This document shows positions 1-12,028 of a stretch of DNA of 64,000 nucleotides, one piece after another. Every line of letters begins with the position of its first letter. The stretch's first letter is position 1. Origin of the DNA: Cylicocyclus nassatus (lineage: Eukaryota; Nematoda; Chromadorea; Rhabditida; Strongylidae); contig CATQJL010000001.1 of assembly GCA_958299035.1 (NCBI GenBank), positions 34,014,780 to 34,078,779 of the forward strand, in the 5' to 3' direction. Position numbers and translations under genes: made by a program. The notes below the pieces were generated by a model. That model worked only from the letters and a program-made list of their open reading frames with translations, searched no databases and had not been told where the DNA came from.

Positions 1-1463
1 TTTTTCACAATACTGCGCACATTCATCCATACCCATACCACAAACGGACAAGAAAATATATATTAAAAGAAGAATCTATCTGAAAGAACCTCGTTTCTGA
101 TAAATTATAACTTCACCCAAAGTTTGTTAGTATAACTGATAAGTAGCCTGTTTTGTAGCCGCGGAACTATGGTACCAACAAAGATGAAGAGGACTTGGAC
201 AAAAAAGCCGCACAAGAAAATAAATATATAATTCTCTTTTGTGACTTTTAAGGGTCTCGAAATGTCGAATTATGGATTGCGTACTGAAAAATATGAACAA
301 GGTGCCTTACGCCCTAAAAATTTGAGCAAAGGTTTGGCGACTGTTTTCTTCAAAGAATTAAATGGACCGTAAAATGACCGCAATATCTATTCATATTGCG
401 ATGGCTTTATCTCATTATAAAAGATTTTAAAACATAGCATTATGTTTGTAATGTAGATACTTTCTATCACGTACAGTAGCTAATTCTTCAAAGAGCGCCA
501 TCATTTGCGCTTGAAATCTGACGAAAAATGTTAATTCAATGCAATTCTACTTTGAATGCGGTTATTCAGAGCTCTATTACAGGTAAGCCTAGAACCAACT
601 TCAGCTATATTAGAGCAGGAAAACACCTTCTTAATTGCCTGCTAAAACTTGTCAAAAGGCATAAAAATTATTAATTGTTCCGTCGACATAATACATATGC
701 TTTTCCTTCGCACCAATGTCATACATGCGTTATGGAAAATAAATCTAATCTCCAGATGCAAGTTTGGAAACAAATTTACATTTTCGGAGAGACCCTTTAG
801 CAGAAGTTTGCCAAAGCACGGTACGATCCCATGTTCTGAGCAAATGTTCTCCAACTTGGCACTAATCGCAAAGTGATTTTTTAGTATTCGTCATGTTAGA
901 AGAGAAACCCAACACAGACAGACAACAAAAACTGCGAAAAAAAGAAAGAACAACAATACCCGACTGACCCAAACTGCGAGAAACAAAGGGGTATTTTGGC
1001 TGGCTAGCGGAAAATAATCGGAAACGCATTGAGTTAACCTCTTGTTGAACTCCGGTATAGTCACAACAGCCATTCACCGCCTTTTTGTTAGGAACAGTTT
1101 TGGGTCTCTGTTTACGTATTCCACTGGCATATAAAGTACACGTAGGTGAGATCAAAAAGTAGGTCGAAAAGCATGTTGTACTGGTGCGGAATTGTCGCTG
1201 TAAGTCATCCATTTGTCATTCCTAAATAAACTCCTCCAGGTATTTTAGACACTGTCAACTTTAGTTCATCTTGGGCTAAGTGTGATTTTCCCTCCTTGCA
1301 AGCATTGTGAAAACATAAACATGAAGGGACGTAGAAGAATATTGTATCAATTTCTTGGAGAACTACCCTGGAACATGGTCAGTTTTTCTAGTAGTCCCCT
1401 TGAAATAATCAATGTTAAGGTACCGAGTTGTTACAAAAATTCATCTTGAAGCGCATTATCTAG
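1..1463. other. No feature recognised
   Basis: AT-rich sequence with only short open frames on both strands. I see no splice-bounded exon series, RNA gene or terminal repeat. Confidence 0.5.
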
Positions 1464-1902
1464 CAAGGGAAGGATTTAGTCGAAGTGGCAAAAGCATAAA
1501 ATGCTGATTTCAAATCTGTCTTCCTTATCTGCGGAGCGTTCTCGGGCGAGGATTCATGAGCGTTTATTGGAGCAAAAAGTTGATGCTCAATTACGAGAAA
1601 TTCAATAATAATTTTTTTCTAGCACCTAAACGAAGCTATGAATTGTCAGGACACTTTTACACAATAAATGTTTTGAGTATAAACATACCTTCGCTCATCG
1701 TTGCCGCATCAGAGCTAGAGAATTTTGACAAGTACATAATTTCCCCTTGTCGCGCTTTTGATTTTTTGCTCCCACCCTCAGAAATTCGAGTCCAGACATG
1801 CCCCGCAGATAGGTAAGGCGTATTTGAATCAGCGATTTATGCCCTTCGTGATGGTATGATTCTCATTCTAAAAGACCGCTTTGACTGAACATCTCTCCCC
1901 AT
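1464..1902. mobile_element. Palindromic MITE, TAA-flank family (copy 1)
   Basis: The left end reads CAAGGGAAGGATTTAGTCG and the right end mirrors it as a degraded inverted copy (ACATCTCTCCCCAT). The flanks are TAG on the left and TAA on the right. The subterminal sequence (TGATTTCAAATCTG then TTATCTGCGGAGCG) is shared with the copies at 29.0, 33.9 and 40.7 kb. A B-box-like string, AATTCGAGTCC, lies in the loop at 1783-1793. A 3-bp TWA flank would fit PIF/Harbinger-type elements, but the TIR start CAAGG is not classic, so the superfamily is an inference. Confidence 0.55.
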
Positions 1903-1989
1903 TAAGTAATTCTAAAACAAGCTTCTCATACAGCCAACATATTTTTTTTTCGCATGGCTCGATTTTCCCGTCTTTCACTTAGGATTTTT

Positions 1990-2575
1990 GCATTTTGACA
2001 TCTCAGTAATCTGAAGCGAGCGTCAAGCGTTCCTGGCAGTTATGAAAGATTTTCACGCCAAATTTGGTCGCGCGAAGCACATATGATAGGAACACCAACA
2101 TGGTAACATGTTAACATGCATTCGTTTTACTTTCGTTTTCATTTTTATAGGCACCTTTTGAAATAAAGATAGGAAACACTCGTATATGAGTTCTTGTTGA
2201 GTTTTCAACGAGTAAGGACATGCATTTACCTCGAGAAAATCTGACTCTCAAAAAGAAGCTCTAATAACTCCCAAAAAGAAGCTTAATTGAGGAAATGCAA
2301 AATTGAAAAATACAAAAGAATCTGAACTTGTGAGGCTTGTGAGGCTAATTCAGCTTGTGAGGCTAACGCACTAGCATCTACCCCACAACTACCGGCAATA
2401 TTGGTGTTCCTTTCATATCTCTGGAGGCCAAATTTGGCGCGAAAATCCTTCATAACTTCTTTCAGAGAGACGTTCAGCAGAAATGGAAGTCATATTCGGA
2501 GTCAGCGTTCGAAGACAAATGTGATGGTATACATTTTATTTTAAAAGGCCACGGACACTAAGTATCTTTCCCTTG
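1990..2575. mobile_element. Palindromic MITE, TAA-flank family (copy 2, left end truncated)
   Basis: The right end reads GGCCACGGACACTAAGTATCTTTCCCTTG, the inverse of the family start at 29.03 kb. The interior is a long imperfect hairpin: TTTTCACGCCAAATTTGG near 2049 pairs with CCAAATTTGGCGCGAAAA near 2428, and AGGAACACCAA pairs with TTGGTGTTCCT. The left terminus is not recognisable and may be lost. Confidence 0.5.
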
Positions 2576-3332
2576 TCAGTCAATTTTCGAATTTAGGACA
2601 GCGCTAAAAATTAGGGAAGGGGCTTCCAGAAAAAGCTGTTGTTGCAAATGCTACATATATTGTTTACTTACTCTGATATACAGATTAAAATGGTTACATA
2701 AACATTTTAGACAATTTTTTGGTTTTTTTAACGTAAGACTTATGTTCCAATCTTATAATACTCCCTCACTTACTGAAGCAACTTTTTGGTAACAAATTTT
2801 TTTTAGGAAAACAATTACAAGAAGTACTCCCGTATCGGATGCAGTATAGTAAGCAACGTACATCTCTCTTCTGTACTGGTCTGCCTTCTGCAATGACCAA
2901 TTTTGTGGAGAAAAGTATACTCAATGAGCTTTCACTAAATTTATAGTAATTTGTGTATGTATATCGATATGTTGTAGAATATTTGATACTATTTTCGTCG
3001 CTCGCCCTGTTGATCACTCTACAAGCTGGAACTATATTCAGCTGTTTTTGTATATCGTACAGTTTTGTGCAATAAAATCTAGAGTATAAATCATCAAAAG
3101 TGGTCTATGAAAGATATTTAATTAAAAATCAGATTTCTTTTATTTCTAAGCGGAGACAAGACATGCTGACGGTGGAGAAATCTGTCTTCGTGTCGTAAAG
3201 TTCGAAATCAATTAGGTATGTATAATAAGGGTCCTTGCTGGTTCATTTGATTACAACTGCTTTTACTTATCAAAGCCTTTATGGGTACTTTTTTACATGA
3301 GTAGAGTAAACTAGGACCCATGCCAAAGACAG
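2576..3332. other. No feature recognised
   Basis: AT-rich spacer. Short open frames only, without exon-like borders or repeats shared with the rest of the window. Confidence 0.45.
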
Positions 3333-3813
3333 GGGTGTATGCCCTTCTGAACCGCTTCGTCCTAGAGCCAACTACTTTGCCCGGGCGGCGCTAATTACTC
3401 CGCCTTTCCTATAATCTATCAGAGTTTTCAAATATCTCTGAGCATTCCAAAGCAAGCGAGGTACACGAATGACGATAGTGACGATGTTTGAATTACGTAG
3501 ACAAAAATTTGGAAAAGTTGCATGTTTTCTACTGGCCTTTCTTGATTTCTTCGCCCTTCCCACTTTTCAAAACACCATGAAGACTACACGTGTAAGCTGA
3601 AAAATTTACGTAAGCCGCCCACGTATAACATTTTTGAGTTTCGTGGAAAACTCGATATTTTATTTAATTCTTTTTATCACGAGAATGCCTTTGCAGTCCA
3701 ATTCAGACGTCTCTAACGACAGCGTAGCTCTCGCCTACCCAAGCAGCGCGGCAGCGCCGACCAATAAGGCGCGCAGTAATTAGGCTGCTAATGCTAGCGG
3801 TTCAGAAGGGCCG
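3333..3813. repeat. Inverted repeat with GC-rich patch
   Basis: GCCCTTCTGAACCGCT near 3338, followed by CTAATTACTCCGCC, recurs inverted near 3770-3813 (AGTAATTA through GCGGTTCAGAAGGGCC). The right arm runs into a markedly GC-rich block up to about 4010. This is probably an old foldback-type insertion. No terminal duplication could be fixed. Confidence 0.35.
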
Positions 3814-4013
3814 TCTCCCCCTAGTGTCAAGCCAATGCCGAAATCGAGCCCAAGATGCCGCTTCAAAAGCGAGAAGACGCACCCTAGAGAAGCGGAATGG
3901 GGACACAAGCCGGCACCGCCCCCTCCAGTAATGCCCGCATCCGTGCGCGCCCATCCAATCACCATTCCGGAGGGGCGGCCTGTGCGTTTTCCGAAACGTG
4001 GTGTCGGGGTTTT

Positions 4014-5324
4014 CACGGATTTTCAACTTGATATTTGGAATCATGGACTTGAGAAGTCCCGAAACGATTAAAACATGGAAGTCGAGAACCTGTGTGGACG
4101 GTGCCATAAAGTTGATGGCAAACGCAATATACTGTAGTGGCCATAAAAACTCAGACGCCATAACGAGCCTTTTGCATGTAATATATCTCTAAAGTATTTA
4201 CCTACATACTTCAACAAAACAAAAGCTGAAAGACAACTTAAAGCAAAAGCTGAAAGACAACCCGACGATAAATTTTTTGATATTAAAACAGCCGTAATAG
4301 CCATCTTTAGCAATTTCGACGACCTTTTTCTGATCAGTAATGCATCTCATGCGATGATTTCATTATCTAAACCAACTCTAAAAAATTTTCTGCCGCAAAA
4401 TCTCATCTGAAAAACAGGCGACAGCCTTGAAAAAGGCATAATGACAGATTGAGTAGAGAATTGAACACAAGCTATACCTCTGTTTTATGTTACCCCTTTC
4501 TGGTTCACTAACGATTAGACCAGGTAGTTTCATGCAGCAGGATGTATACTACACACCAATGCTCTCCAAAATCCAAATCATACATATTTTCACTCTATTT
4601 ACATTTTTAGAAACAACGTTATCCGAGAGTGAGTTACGCTCACCTAACTCTTTGATTCAGAACCTTGCTTTTTTTCCAAATTAAATCTTTGAGGTCAAGT
4701 AACTAGCTTCCACTGTTAGTATTCAAGATTCACGGGAATAGTATTAGGCTGTTCATTAAGTTTTGCTATCACTCTTATAACTTCTCTTATTTTGCACAAG
4801 ACGCACTCAAATTTTACCATCATGTAGGTCGTGACGTAAACCACAATTACAGCCACAGTTCTGCAAATTTCTGACGTCGCAGCGGGGGTTACGGTGGGTA
4901 TATGGTATGGGAAAAAATTACAGATCTACAGAATTGGCTGAGAGTTTGCGTATGGGTTATCTGGCTGATCCACAAAACTATATTGGTTGTGCACGGTAAG
5001 AGCTTTTTGTAAGGTTACGGTAGATCTAGGGTATGGGATCCCACGCTAAACAAGAAAAGAGGCGTTAATTTGATGAATAAATATGATATTCGTATTCGGC
5101 AGGGGCAAATAACCCCATCGTGCAAAGTTTTGGTGAATCTTGAGACTTCGACTACTAGAGGTTGACGCTTGTCCCTAAGCAGCTTTGCGTACAGCAGCTC
5201 GTTTAACTTTGTGAGGACGCCAAATCTTGACTTGTCTTCGAATTCCATTTCTTCCTTACTGCGCTAGATGAGTCAGCCTCTAGCAACAATTTATGCACAC
5301 TTTCGGATTGTTATGCGTGATCTA
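4014..5324. other. No gene recognised; small direct duplication
   Basis: Non-coding in appearance. A short direct repeat (AAAGCTGAAAGACAAC) occurs twice between about 4223 and 4263. Nothing else stands out. Confidence 0.4.
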
Positions 5325-6245
5325 CAGGGTGTCCCAAAAGTCTTGTAGCCTAGTGTTTTTTCTGATAAAAACAGAACGGAACAACATAGGGATATAAAAT
5401 TTGGTGTACACATTATTCAAAAAGTAGCAAATATAACACAGCATTCGAATTTCGTGGTAGCATCTTTCCTTGATAACGGAAGCCTTCAAATTGTTGGTGG
5501 TTACCACTGCCGAGGCACGCAGGCGGTCATCATCAACTGTGTTCCAATTTTTGATGAAAATAAAACCTATCGCTTAGGAAATGTGCTTTGAGAGCAAGCT
5601 TTCAACTACATCATACCAGAAAAATTTGTGAGTTTTATGGTTGAAATTAAGGAAATTTGAATGCAGGCACGTGTGGACCTCATGGTGGAGGAGTTTTGGA
5701 CACATTTGCGGAAAAACAAAATAGGAAATCGGCTACAATGTGTTTCAAAACCAAGTTCGTCATCCGTGTTGCATTAGATTCATCTAGAAAACATACGAAG
5801 GGAATATTACTCCAAATTCAGTGACTGCTGAATCAGATTTGAAACTAATTCCAAAGACATAGTTGCAGTGGCACGCATTGAAAATTTCCAGGTTTTTTGT
5901 CGCCTCTCTTGACGAAATAGGTTTTTAAATGCAGCCATTATAGTGATAGTAGTGCAAAGCCTCCTCTATATTGTGGACATAAATTTGCACCGCGGTGTGC
6001 CAATTTTTTGCAGTAGCGGAATAAATTTCAAACTTTTAGGAAATAGCTTTTTGCGTTTTGAGGTAGAAATGGTTTGATAATTTTATTTTTTTCAGTCAAA
6101 CATGAAGATCATTTTTTACCCCCAAGGATGTAGTTTACCAAAAATGATTGGAGGATTCAGTGATATAAATTTGAGATCAAAATCACCAGTGATTGTTGAG
6201 TTAAAGCAATGCAAAATTAGGCTACAAGACTTTTGGGGCACTCTG
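5325..6245 (-). mobile_element. Mariner-type non-autonomous element, 921 bp (copy 1)
   Basis: The left end CAGGGTGTCCCAAAAGTCTT and the right end (inverted CAGAGTGCCCCAAAAGTCTT) form terminal inverted repeats of more than 25 bp ending in GTAGCCTA. The TA target duplication is at 5323-5324 and 6246-6247. On the minus strand near 5560-5400 there is a short frame that loosely resembles the C-terminal end of Tc1/mariner transposases (W-N-x-V-D then LRAS). The catalytic DDE part is absent, so the copy is defective. It is the same family as 35,320-36,253. Confidence 0.75.
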
Positions 6246-7080
6246 TAGGTTGAGAACGGCTTCATTTTTACTTAAAACCCCATAAATATCCGAATTTCAC
6301 CAATTTTCGAAAAACTCCAATTTTTTCTATTTTGTCATCAGAAAGCAAGCGGCTTGTGCCAGTCTAAGCTCACGCGGCAGTCTACACAATGTCAAAATTT
6401 GAGCGCGCCAATATCAAAAGTCAGAAGTTACGGATTAAGTTGCAGGACCCAATGAAACCTAACATTTGTGCCCTGCCACATCGCTTTTGGCAAACGGATG
6501 CCTTGGACAATTTCATAGTTTAGTAACAAACAAGAGCACTTTGGCCAGTGATTGCTTTCGCACCTGTAACTTTATCCTCATGTCACAAGTAGCTGATATC
6601 ATTTTTTGGTGCATTCTAAATCATAGTAAGAAAATCAATAGAATACTAGATAGTTGTGTCTAAGGTGCCGATTTCCTACAATAAGTACTCAATGTTTATT
6701 TGACAGAGTTACAGTTATTATAGAACAGACATCAGAGCATTAGTAGGAGGAATAAAAGGAAAAAATGTTTTATTATACAAGCATGCTCAGTCAGGAAAGT
6801 GAGAGGGAACGTGGTTAATTGGAGCAAAGGTTAAAATGCTGAAATTGCTAGATGTTAAAAATTTTTTGTGATACGAGAACAAAATTAAGCCAAGTTACTT
6901 CTCCGAGTACTGCATCTAAGAGCAGAGTGTGATGATAACTTTTTCGAAAAATACTCTCGCCAATTGCTGCCCTCCTGGTCATCAAATAGTTATTGTCTTT
7001 CTGCGCCTTCGTAATTTCGCAAACTTCCTCAAATGACTCACCACAACGCATTTAGTAGTTCATTTGCAGTCCATATATCA
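6246..7080. other. No gene recognised
   Basis: Intergenic. A minus-strand frame of 67 codons (7051-6848) has no recognisable motif and I do not call it a gene. Confidence 0.35.
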
Positions 7081-7084
7081 CGGT

Positions 7085-7420
7085 CACAGCGATGATTGAT
7101 GGCGGTTGCTTCAAGTCTCGCTAAGTTTGTACAAAAGCGCTCACTTTACTATGCATTTTCGCAATTTTCTTTTTAGGGTGACCTTTGCACCTGTCACGTT
7201 CTTACGGTTCTTTCGTTTGTTGATGCTTGTACGATGGCTGACTTGTGGTAATTAGGCATCTGCCAAATCAATCTTGTTTCTCATTTTGATTGCATAATAT
7301 TCTATTGTTTGCATCTTCTTCAGAGACATGTAATCATGGAATCGTTTTCGATTATTATCCAAGTATTGTACATATAGAAAATTGCCTGTAAAATATATTT
7401 ATTCAATGAATTTATATTTA
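7085..7420 (+). pseudogene. Broken third copy of the EGL-1-like gene (last exon and 3' UTR)
   Basis: After an acceptor ending TTTTTAG at 7176, the sequence GGTGACCTTTGCACCTGTCAC aligns with the last exon of the gene at 56.7 kb (GATGACCGCTGCACCTGCCAT). Both continue to a shared GTACGATGGCTGA. This copy has about 7 extra bases before that point, so the tryptophan-rich end is read out of frame and the frame stops at 7249-7251. The 3' UTR is also related: TTGTACATATAGAAAATTGC here, TTGTACACATAGAAGATTGC there. A stretch at about 7106-7131 weakly resembles the BH3 exon but lacks the SD-x-FD core and is not followed by a GT donor. No first exon was found. I read it as a pseudogene left by duplication. 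Confidence 0.6.
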
Positions 7421-7424
7421 GCTC

Positions 7425-7664
7425 ATTGACGACAATGTGGGCCACCGGTGGCCAACATCTCTTGTAAAGTCATATTTTTTGTAAGTCTAGTATCTTTTCC
7501 ACATATATTTTTCCCAACTTTTTGCGCTTTTGGGATCTGTAGGCTCCGTCGTTCGAGAAGTTTGTTTATAGTTGTTTGAAAAACAACCTTGCCTTTCGTA
7601 AATAACCACGAAACTCGTCCCAAGGTGCCGCCATGCAAAATTAGGCGTTGTCTTCAATGGGTTA
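7425..7664. mobile_element. Small insertion in the pseudogene unit (probable MITE, about 240 bp)
   Basis: CTCATTGACGACAATGTGGG at the left and the inverse of CCCATTGAAGACAACGCC at the right look like imperfect terminal inverted repeats. The homology between this unit and the 57.2-kb unit is interrupted here and resumes after about 7664 (TTCACAGAAAATGTAGAAG). TTAGC flanks both sides and may be the duplication. A similar right end recurs at about 7946-7986. Confidence 0.45.
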
Positions 7665-7800
7665 GCAATGTCTGAATTCACAGAAAATGTAGAAGGCTTT
7701 ATCAGTGAAGCTCGATCATTTAGAGCGCTAGTCTCATTGACGTCGCGGCGTCTTTTCGACATCATAAGGAATTTGAATTTGAAGCCGGTATGCACGTACA
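7665..7800. repeat. Downstream block of the duplicated gene unit (copy A)
   Basis: This block, including TGACGTCGCGGCGTC at 7738-7752 and a following GGAATTTGAATTTGAAG, corresponds to the blocks downstream of the two intact EGL-1-like genes (57,326 and 63,929). It shows that the third copy is a segmental duplicate and not only a captured exon. Confidence 0.6.
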
Positions 7801-7878
7801 ATCCCGCTGGGGAGGAAAGGGGATCTGAGAGGGGATGCATCATATCTCGCTACTTTAGGTTTCTTTCTTCTTCCTTAT

Positions 7879-7935
7879 CTATCTTGCTTATGTAGGTTCT
7901 CATACCCTTATCTTGCTTATGTAGGTTCTCATACC
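7879..7935. repeat. Tandem duplication, about 28 bp x 2
   Basis: TATCTTGCTTATGTAGGTTC followed by TCATACCCT occurs twice head to tail with no visible mismatch. Confidence 0.8.
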
Positions 7936-7989
7936 CTCGCGTCACAACGCCGCCAAGCAAAATTAGACGTCGTTGTCAATGGGTTAAAG

Positions 7990-8649
7990 ACGCCAAACCT
8001 TTTATCCTTCAAGTGCGATTGGTTAAGAATTTAAAAGGTTTTTTGAATTATTGAGGGCATATTCTGCCTCGACAATAATGACAGCAATCTCAGAGTCGCT
8101 GCGTTTAAAAATGGATTCACATTTTTGGCAGTGGTTCTCTTATCAGTCATATAAGGCATATCTGACAATGGATTTTCAACGATCCTTAAAAATAAACGAT
8201 ATATAAAGCTTAACAACTAGTAAAAATTGTGCAGTGATAAAAGAAGGCGTACAACATCACGCATCTTTTCAGATTTTTGAATCTTTTTTCTGCATAATCG
8301 CCGTCTTTGGGCGCGATAGTCGCGCTAGTCTTTGTCCTATAGCCAATCCTCTAATTTGCCTTGGTTGCCACCACAACGGAGGATAGAGCAGTTGAGACAT
8401 TCTTTAACTAACGACGATGATTAACACCATAGAAATTAAAGTTTCTTAGAAGAAGCTTGCACTGCGGCGTCTTCGTAGACGTTGATATAGAGCAATTCCG
8501 CATCGAAAGACTCCGAAACGCACCCTTGCCTTACATAGCGGTATCAGGTGTTGTCTACCTTATCATTTACTTGTACATCATGTGGAGACACGTATATTGG
8601 CACGTGCATCAAAAACACCTGATAATCACAGCAAAGGCAAAGTAGCTAC
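7990..8649. other. No gene recognised
   Basis: Non-repetitive spacer between the pseudogene unit and the RTE remains. The open frames here have no recognisable domain. Confidence 0.4.
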
Positions 8650-9445
8650 TCCAGTGGGCATGCATCGCAGGGTTAGCCATGACGACGCGGAGGTGGGAAT
8701 GGTGGTTCGAATAATGCGTGAACCCGAAATCTTAGCGCACCCGACACTCGAAACGTTTTGGATAGCGGCCAAAAACCCAAAAATTAACCGGAAGGACGAG
8801 TGCGCCATTATCAACGGGGTGTCACCATATCAGAGCTCTGTGGCTTTTGAAGAATGAGGTCTTGTCAAAACCGGGTGATTAGTCAGCTATAAAAATAAAG
8901 CGGTTCAGCTTTCGACACAAGTGGTCTGCACCCACCAAATTATCGTCTGCTAAGGCGAGCACTTGATCAATCTTGCGTTATAGTTGAAGCCCACACAATG
9001 GTCGGCCGCCTCAACGTTGGCGTGGGGTTGGTGTCGTACTGCGATGAACAGCTGAGTGCATACTCTGGTAGGGCCTGCCAAGCTGTGAAGGAGTTCGATA
9101 TTTCCGGTTTCGGCCGGATACCTGGCTAAGAGCCGGCCAGGCCGGATCCCACCGCCGTCTGGTTTTCTGGTCGCTAGGCGGTTCTCCTCCCCGCTTCGAG
9201 CCCGGAGTTAGCGCTCGCCCGTGGAGATCAAGAGCAGCCTTGGTAAGTCTGCTCGTAGAGGGGACAAATTTTACTACTCGATCAGCAAAAAGAAGAGAGA
9301 TATGCTCTACACATCGGATCCCGCCCGGCGCCGGGTGGTAGGCAAGAACAATGTCAGGATCATGGGCGCCTTTCAGATCCGACAAAAACGACACGTCTGC
9401 CCGGACGACACGCCATGGAGACTGCCTCATGCTCTGCACCTACAT
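8650..9445 (+). mobile_element. RTE-type retrotransposon, 5' fragment
   Basis: The sequence is unusually GC-rich for the window. A frame at 8700-8857 (through ILAHPTLETFWIAAKNPK) and the leader after 8870 look like the 5' part of hookworm RTE elements as I remember them. At 9427-9444 the reading LMLCTY is the normal start of an RTE endonuclease (LCTYNAR). It is broken off at the inverted-repeat terminus, and the endonuclease resumes 10 kb later at 19,470. The left boundary is uncertain by a few hundred bases. This is probably the 5' half of the same copy as 19,470-22,170. Confidence 0.6.
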
Positions 9446-11274
9446 TTGTAGCGGTGGAAATTGTCCAAAATTGCGGGATGGTCGGGATCTGCGTGATTCG
9501 CGGGATTTGCGGGATAAGCGGGATTCAGCTACAACTTTTTTTAAGACCACTTCATTTGCAATTTGTGTGAAGATTTGGCTTCAGCTTGATGAGACGAATC
9601 TTTTGATATACAGTAGGTCCGTAATTCGTTGTGACGGGGTAGACATGCAATGACACTTTATTGTTTTCTATGTTAACGCTTTTGTGAACATCTATTAAAG
9701 TGTAATTCGCAATAGGAGGTCCTGGTACGAAGTTTCCATTATCGAAACTATTACGAGAGAATAAGCCGTTTTTATCCATGCTTGTCATTGATGAAAGCAT
9801 TTTATCATTTATCACTGATAATACTATAATTTTGAATCATTTTTGGTGTATGGTAAGAAAAGAATGGTAAGAATCTTACAATATGCCCGCATCCATGGTG
9901 ATACGGTAGACATTTGATAATACTTTATTATTTTCTATGATTACGCTTTTCTGACGATGTATCCGGGTGAAAGCTGTGAATAATACCTTGGGTATTAAGT
10001 TTTGATTATCGAAAACTGTCGAAAAGAATTATGCAGTTTTCATTCACCCTTATCATTGATATAGACATTCTATCAGTTATCACTGTTAATATCATGATTT
10101 TGGATCATTTTTGGTATGTTGTGAGAAGAGTAACGGGAAAACGCTGCGAGAGTTATCATCCTTCTATCTCTCAAGGTAAGTCATCTATAGGCTTTTGTTT
10201 ACATTGCTCGGTGCAATTATTGGATCCTTCGGTGCAGCAACCGATTAAGTTGCACATCGGTGCATCCCATTGCACCCTCGCTAAATTTGCACTCTCGCTT
10301 GTGGCTGGTTTCAGTCCCAAACCTCGGAGCTGAAACTCTGTACGTATGTGAAAGATGAACGTTGGGAATTATAAATTCGATGATGCTAGTTGGTAAAGTA
10401 GCCTACTTGGCAAAAACTACTATACCACTCTCAGAATGTGCAAAATTTCCGTGAATGTCGCGAAATTCCGGGAATTTCGCGAAGGCCCGCGACATTCCTG
10501 AATTCCGCGATATTTCGGGTATTCCGCAACATTTCAGGAATTTCGCGGAATCCACGTGAATCAAACTAGGCAACGCCATAACTCCATTCAGAATAGATGT
10601 ATTCTAAATCCGAAAAGGCATTGTTTTCAGCTCGTTTAGGCGAATCTTTTGATATACAGCATGTCCCCTATATTCCGTTTCCAGTTTTCTCAAATTCTTC
10701 TGCGGAGGTCTGTTTGCAAGGATGTAACGCAGCGTCTATCCAACATTTCAATAGTATTGTTCTTGCAGATTCTAGCGCAGTGAAGTATGGCCGCAGATTT
10801 TTTTTCAGAAGAGACATAGGCGTTGGTGAATTCTGGAGAAATCACGCGTTTTCAAATTCTATTTGTCGTAACTTCCTTCAAAGTAAATGCATTCTGAATC
10901 CGAAAAAAGCATTGTACTCAGCTCATCAAGGCGAATTTTTCGATGCACAGCATGCCCTTGGTATACCGATTTCAGTATTCGTGAATGTTTCTGCGGATGT
11001 CTATTCGCAAAGGTGTAACGTAGCGCGTATCGCCCCTAGCAGACTCCAGTAAGGACGATTCGGTAGTACTTCTCTTGCAGATTATGGTTCGCTAAAAAGT
11101 TTCCGCAAACTTTTTTCGAAAGAACTGGCGAATTGGGGAAAAATCTTGTCGTCCCAAATTTTACTCGGCGAGCAAGATAGCCCTAGAATACGAAGCTATC
11201 TTGCTAGGCAGATGTGAGTTTCGAAATGCAGGTAGAATAACCTCTATAGCAAGTTTTTCGAGGTATTCTGGTTA
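9446..11274. repeat. Foldback left arm, outer part
   Basis: It is an inverted copy of about 17,670-19,469, with few differences visible by eye. Contents in order: a short GCGGGAT-rich minisatellite (9470-9530), two degenerate units of about 240 bp (9640-9870 and 9895-10,135), a TTCCGCGA/TCGCGGAA-rich stretch (10,440-10,560), and two degenerate units of about 285 bp period (from about 10,593 and 10,880), each with ATCCGAAAA-GGCATTGT and GGCGAATCTTTTGATATACA-like strings. It ends at the BEL insertion. Confidence 0.85.
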
Positions 11275-11973
11275 TGTCGTGAAACGACTCACTATACACA
11301 AGAGATCGCTCCACAATATACAAATAATTATTGAGTTGAACTCTTGTTTTGTGGTTATGTTTATTTTAGAAAGAATGCTTTGCGCGTCAGTTTCCCAGCA
11401 TCGCGGAAGATGAAAACCGAGATAGCTTTGAGGGACGTCGAGCGCAGCTGCTTCATCACTATTGTCACTTTGTCATATTTGCATTTTTCTATCGTATCTT
11501 CTTGTGACATCTTTTGTCAAAGTATATAAACCCGTGTTACAGTAGACTCATATTTACTACTATTATTTACTGAGTTGAATTTGAATACTTTTTTACATTC
11601 TTTTTCTTCCATCTTTTGAGAAACAATCATACAAAATTAGCATAAAAGTCAAGTATAAAATTCAAGTATTAACCAGAAAAGGATAAACAAGTATTATAGC
11701 AATTTGTGTGCCTCGTGTATCCTTTTCATCAGTTTCCTGTGTATCATTTAGCATTTTTCACTCTATTCGTATTTGTTATGTAGTTTAGCTTTATGTTATT
11801 TTGTGTTTGTTATTTTGTCGGTTTTTTCTCTTATAACTACTTCATAAAGGTTTTTACCCAAGTTTGAGTTGAGGTACGCAACATTAAGAGTAAGCCCGCG
11901 GCAGCAGTCAAGTATAGTGGTCTCTTGGTATTCGAAGTTTATCGTTCTAAATATCCATCGTTACCTCAACACA
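11275..11973 (+). repeat. BEL/Pao 5' LTR (699 bp)
   Basis: It starts TGTCGTGAAACGAC and ends CCTCAACACA. The copy at 15,756-16,445 is nearly identical: one 12-13 bp difference near 11,555, a 2-bp difference near 11,851 and a few substitutions. A TATA box (TATATAA, 11,523-11,529) lies after a pyrimidine-rich region and is the likely promoter of the element. The 5-bp flanks are GGTTA on the left and GGTCA after the 3' LTR, so the target duplication carries one mismatch. The other foldback arm reads GGTTA at the same site. Confidence 0.93.
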
Positions 11974-11975
11974 AC

Positions 11976-11987
11976 TGGTGCATCGGC
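11976..11987 (+). promoter_or_regulatory. Primer-binding site for tRNA-Gly
   Basis: TGGTGCATCGGC starts 2 bases after the LTR. It is complementary to a tRNA 3' end reading CCGATGC-A-CCA, which fits nematode tRNA-Gly (acceptor GCATCGG). A second exact copy of this string, again preceded by CACAAC, lies at about 12,029-12,040. Confidence 0.8.
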
Positions 11988-12028
11988 TTGGGTATTTTCC
12001 TACAATTCCTTCATCAGTACTATCACAA

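Noticed and set aside
3780..4161. Overlapping GC-rich frames of 78 and 119 codons
   Set aside because: Frames are open on both strands because of high GC content. There is no recognisable domain, and the block sits in an inverted repeat.
7085..7251. A third working BH3 gene
   Set aside because: The last exon has a net frame change, the BH3 core residues are absent in the candidate exon and the expected donor site is missing.
9011..9439. 142-codon minus-strand frame
   Set aside because: It is the shadow of the GC-rich RTE leader on the plus strand. The plus strand gives the expected LCTY start of the endonuclease.
10597..11052. 151-codon frame, repeated on the minus strand at 18,336-17,881, as a conserved gene
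   Set aside because: Both copies lie in the mirror arms of the foldback element, so identity follows from the palindrome. The translation consists of two degenerate DNA-repeat units and has no domain.
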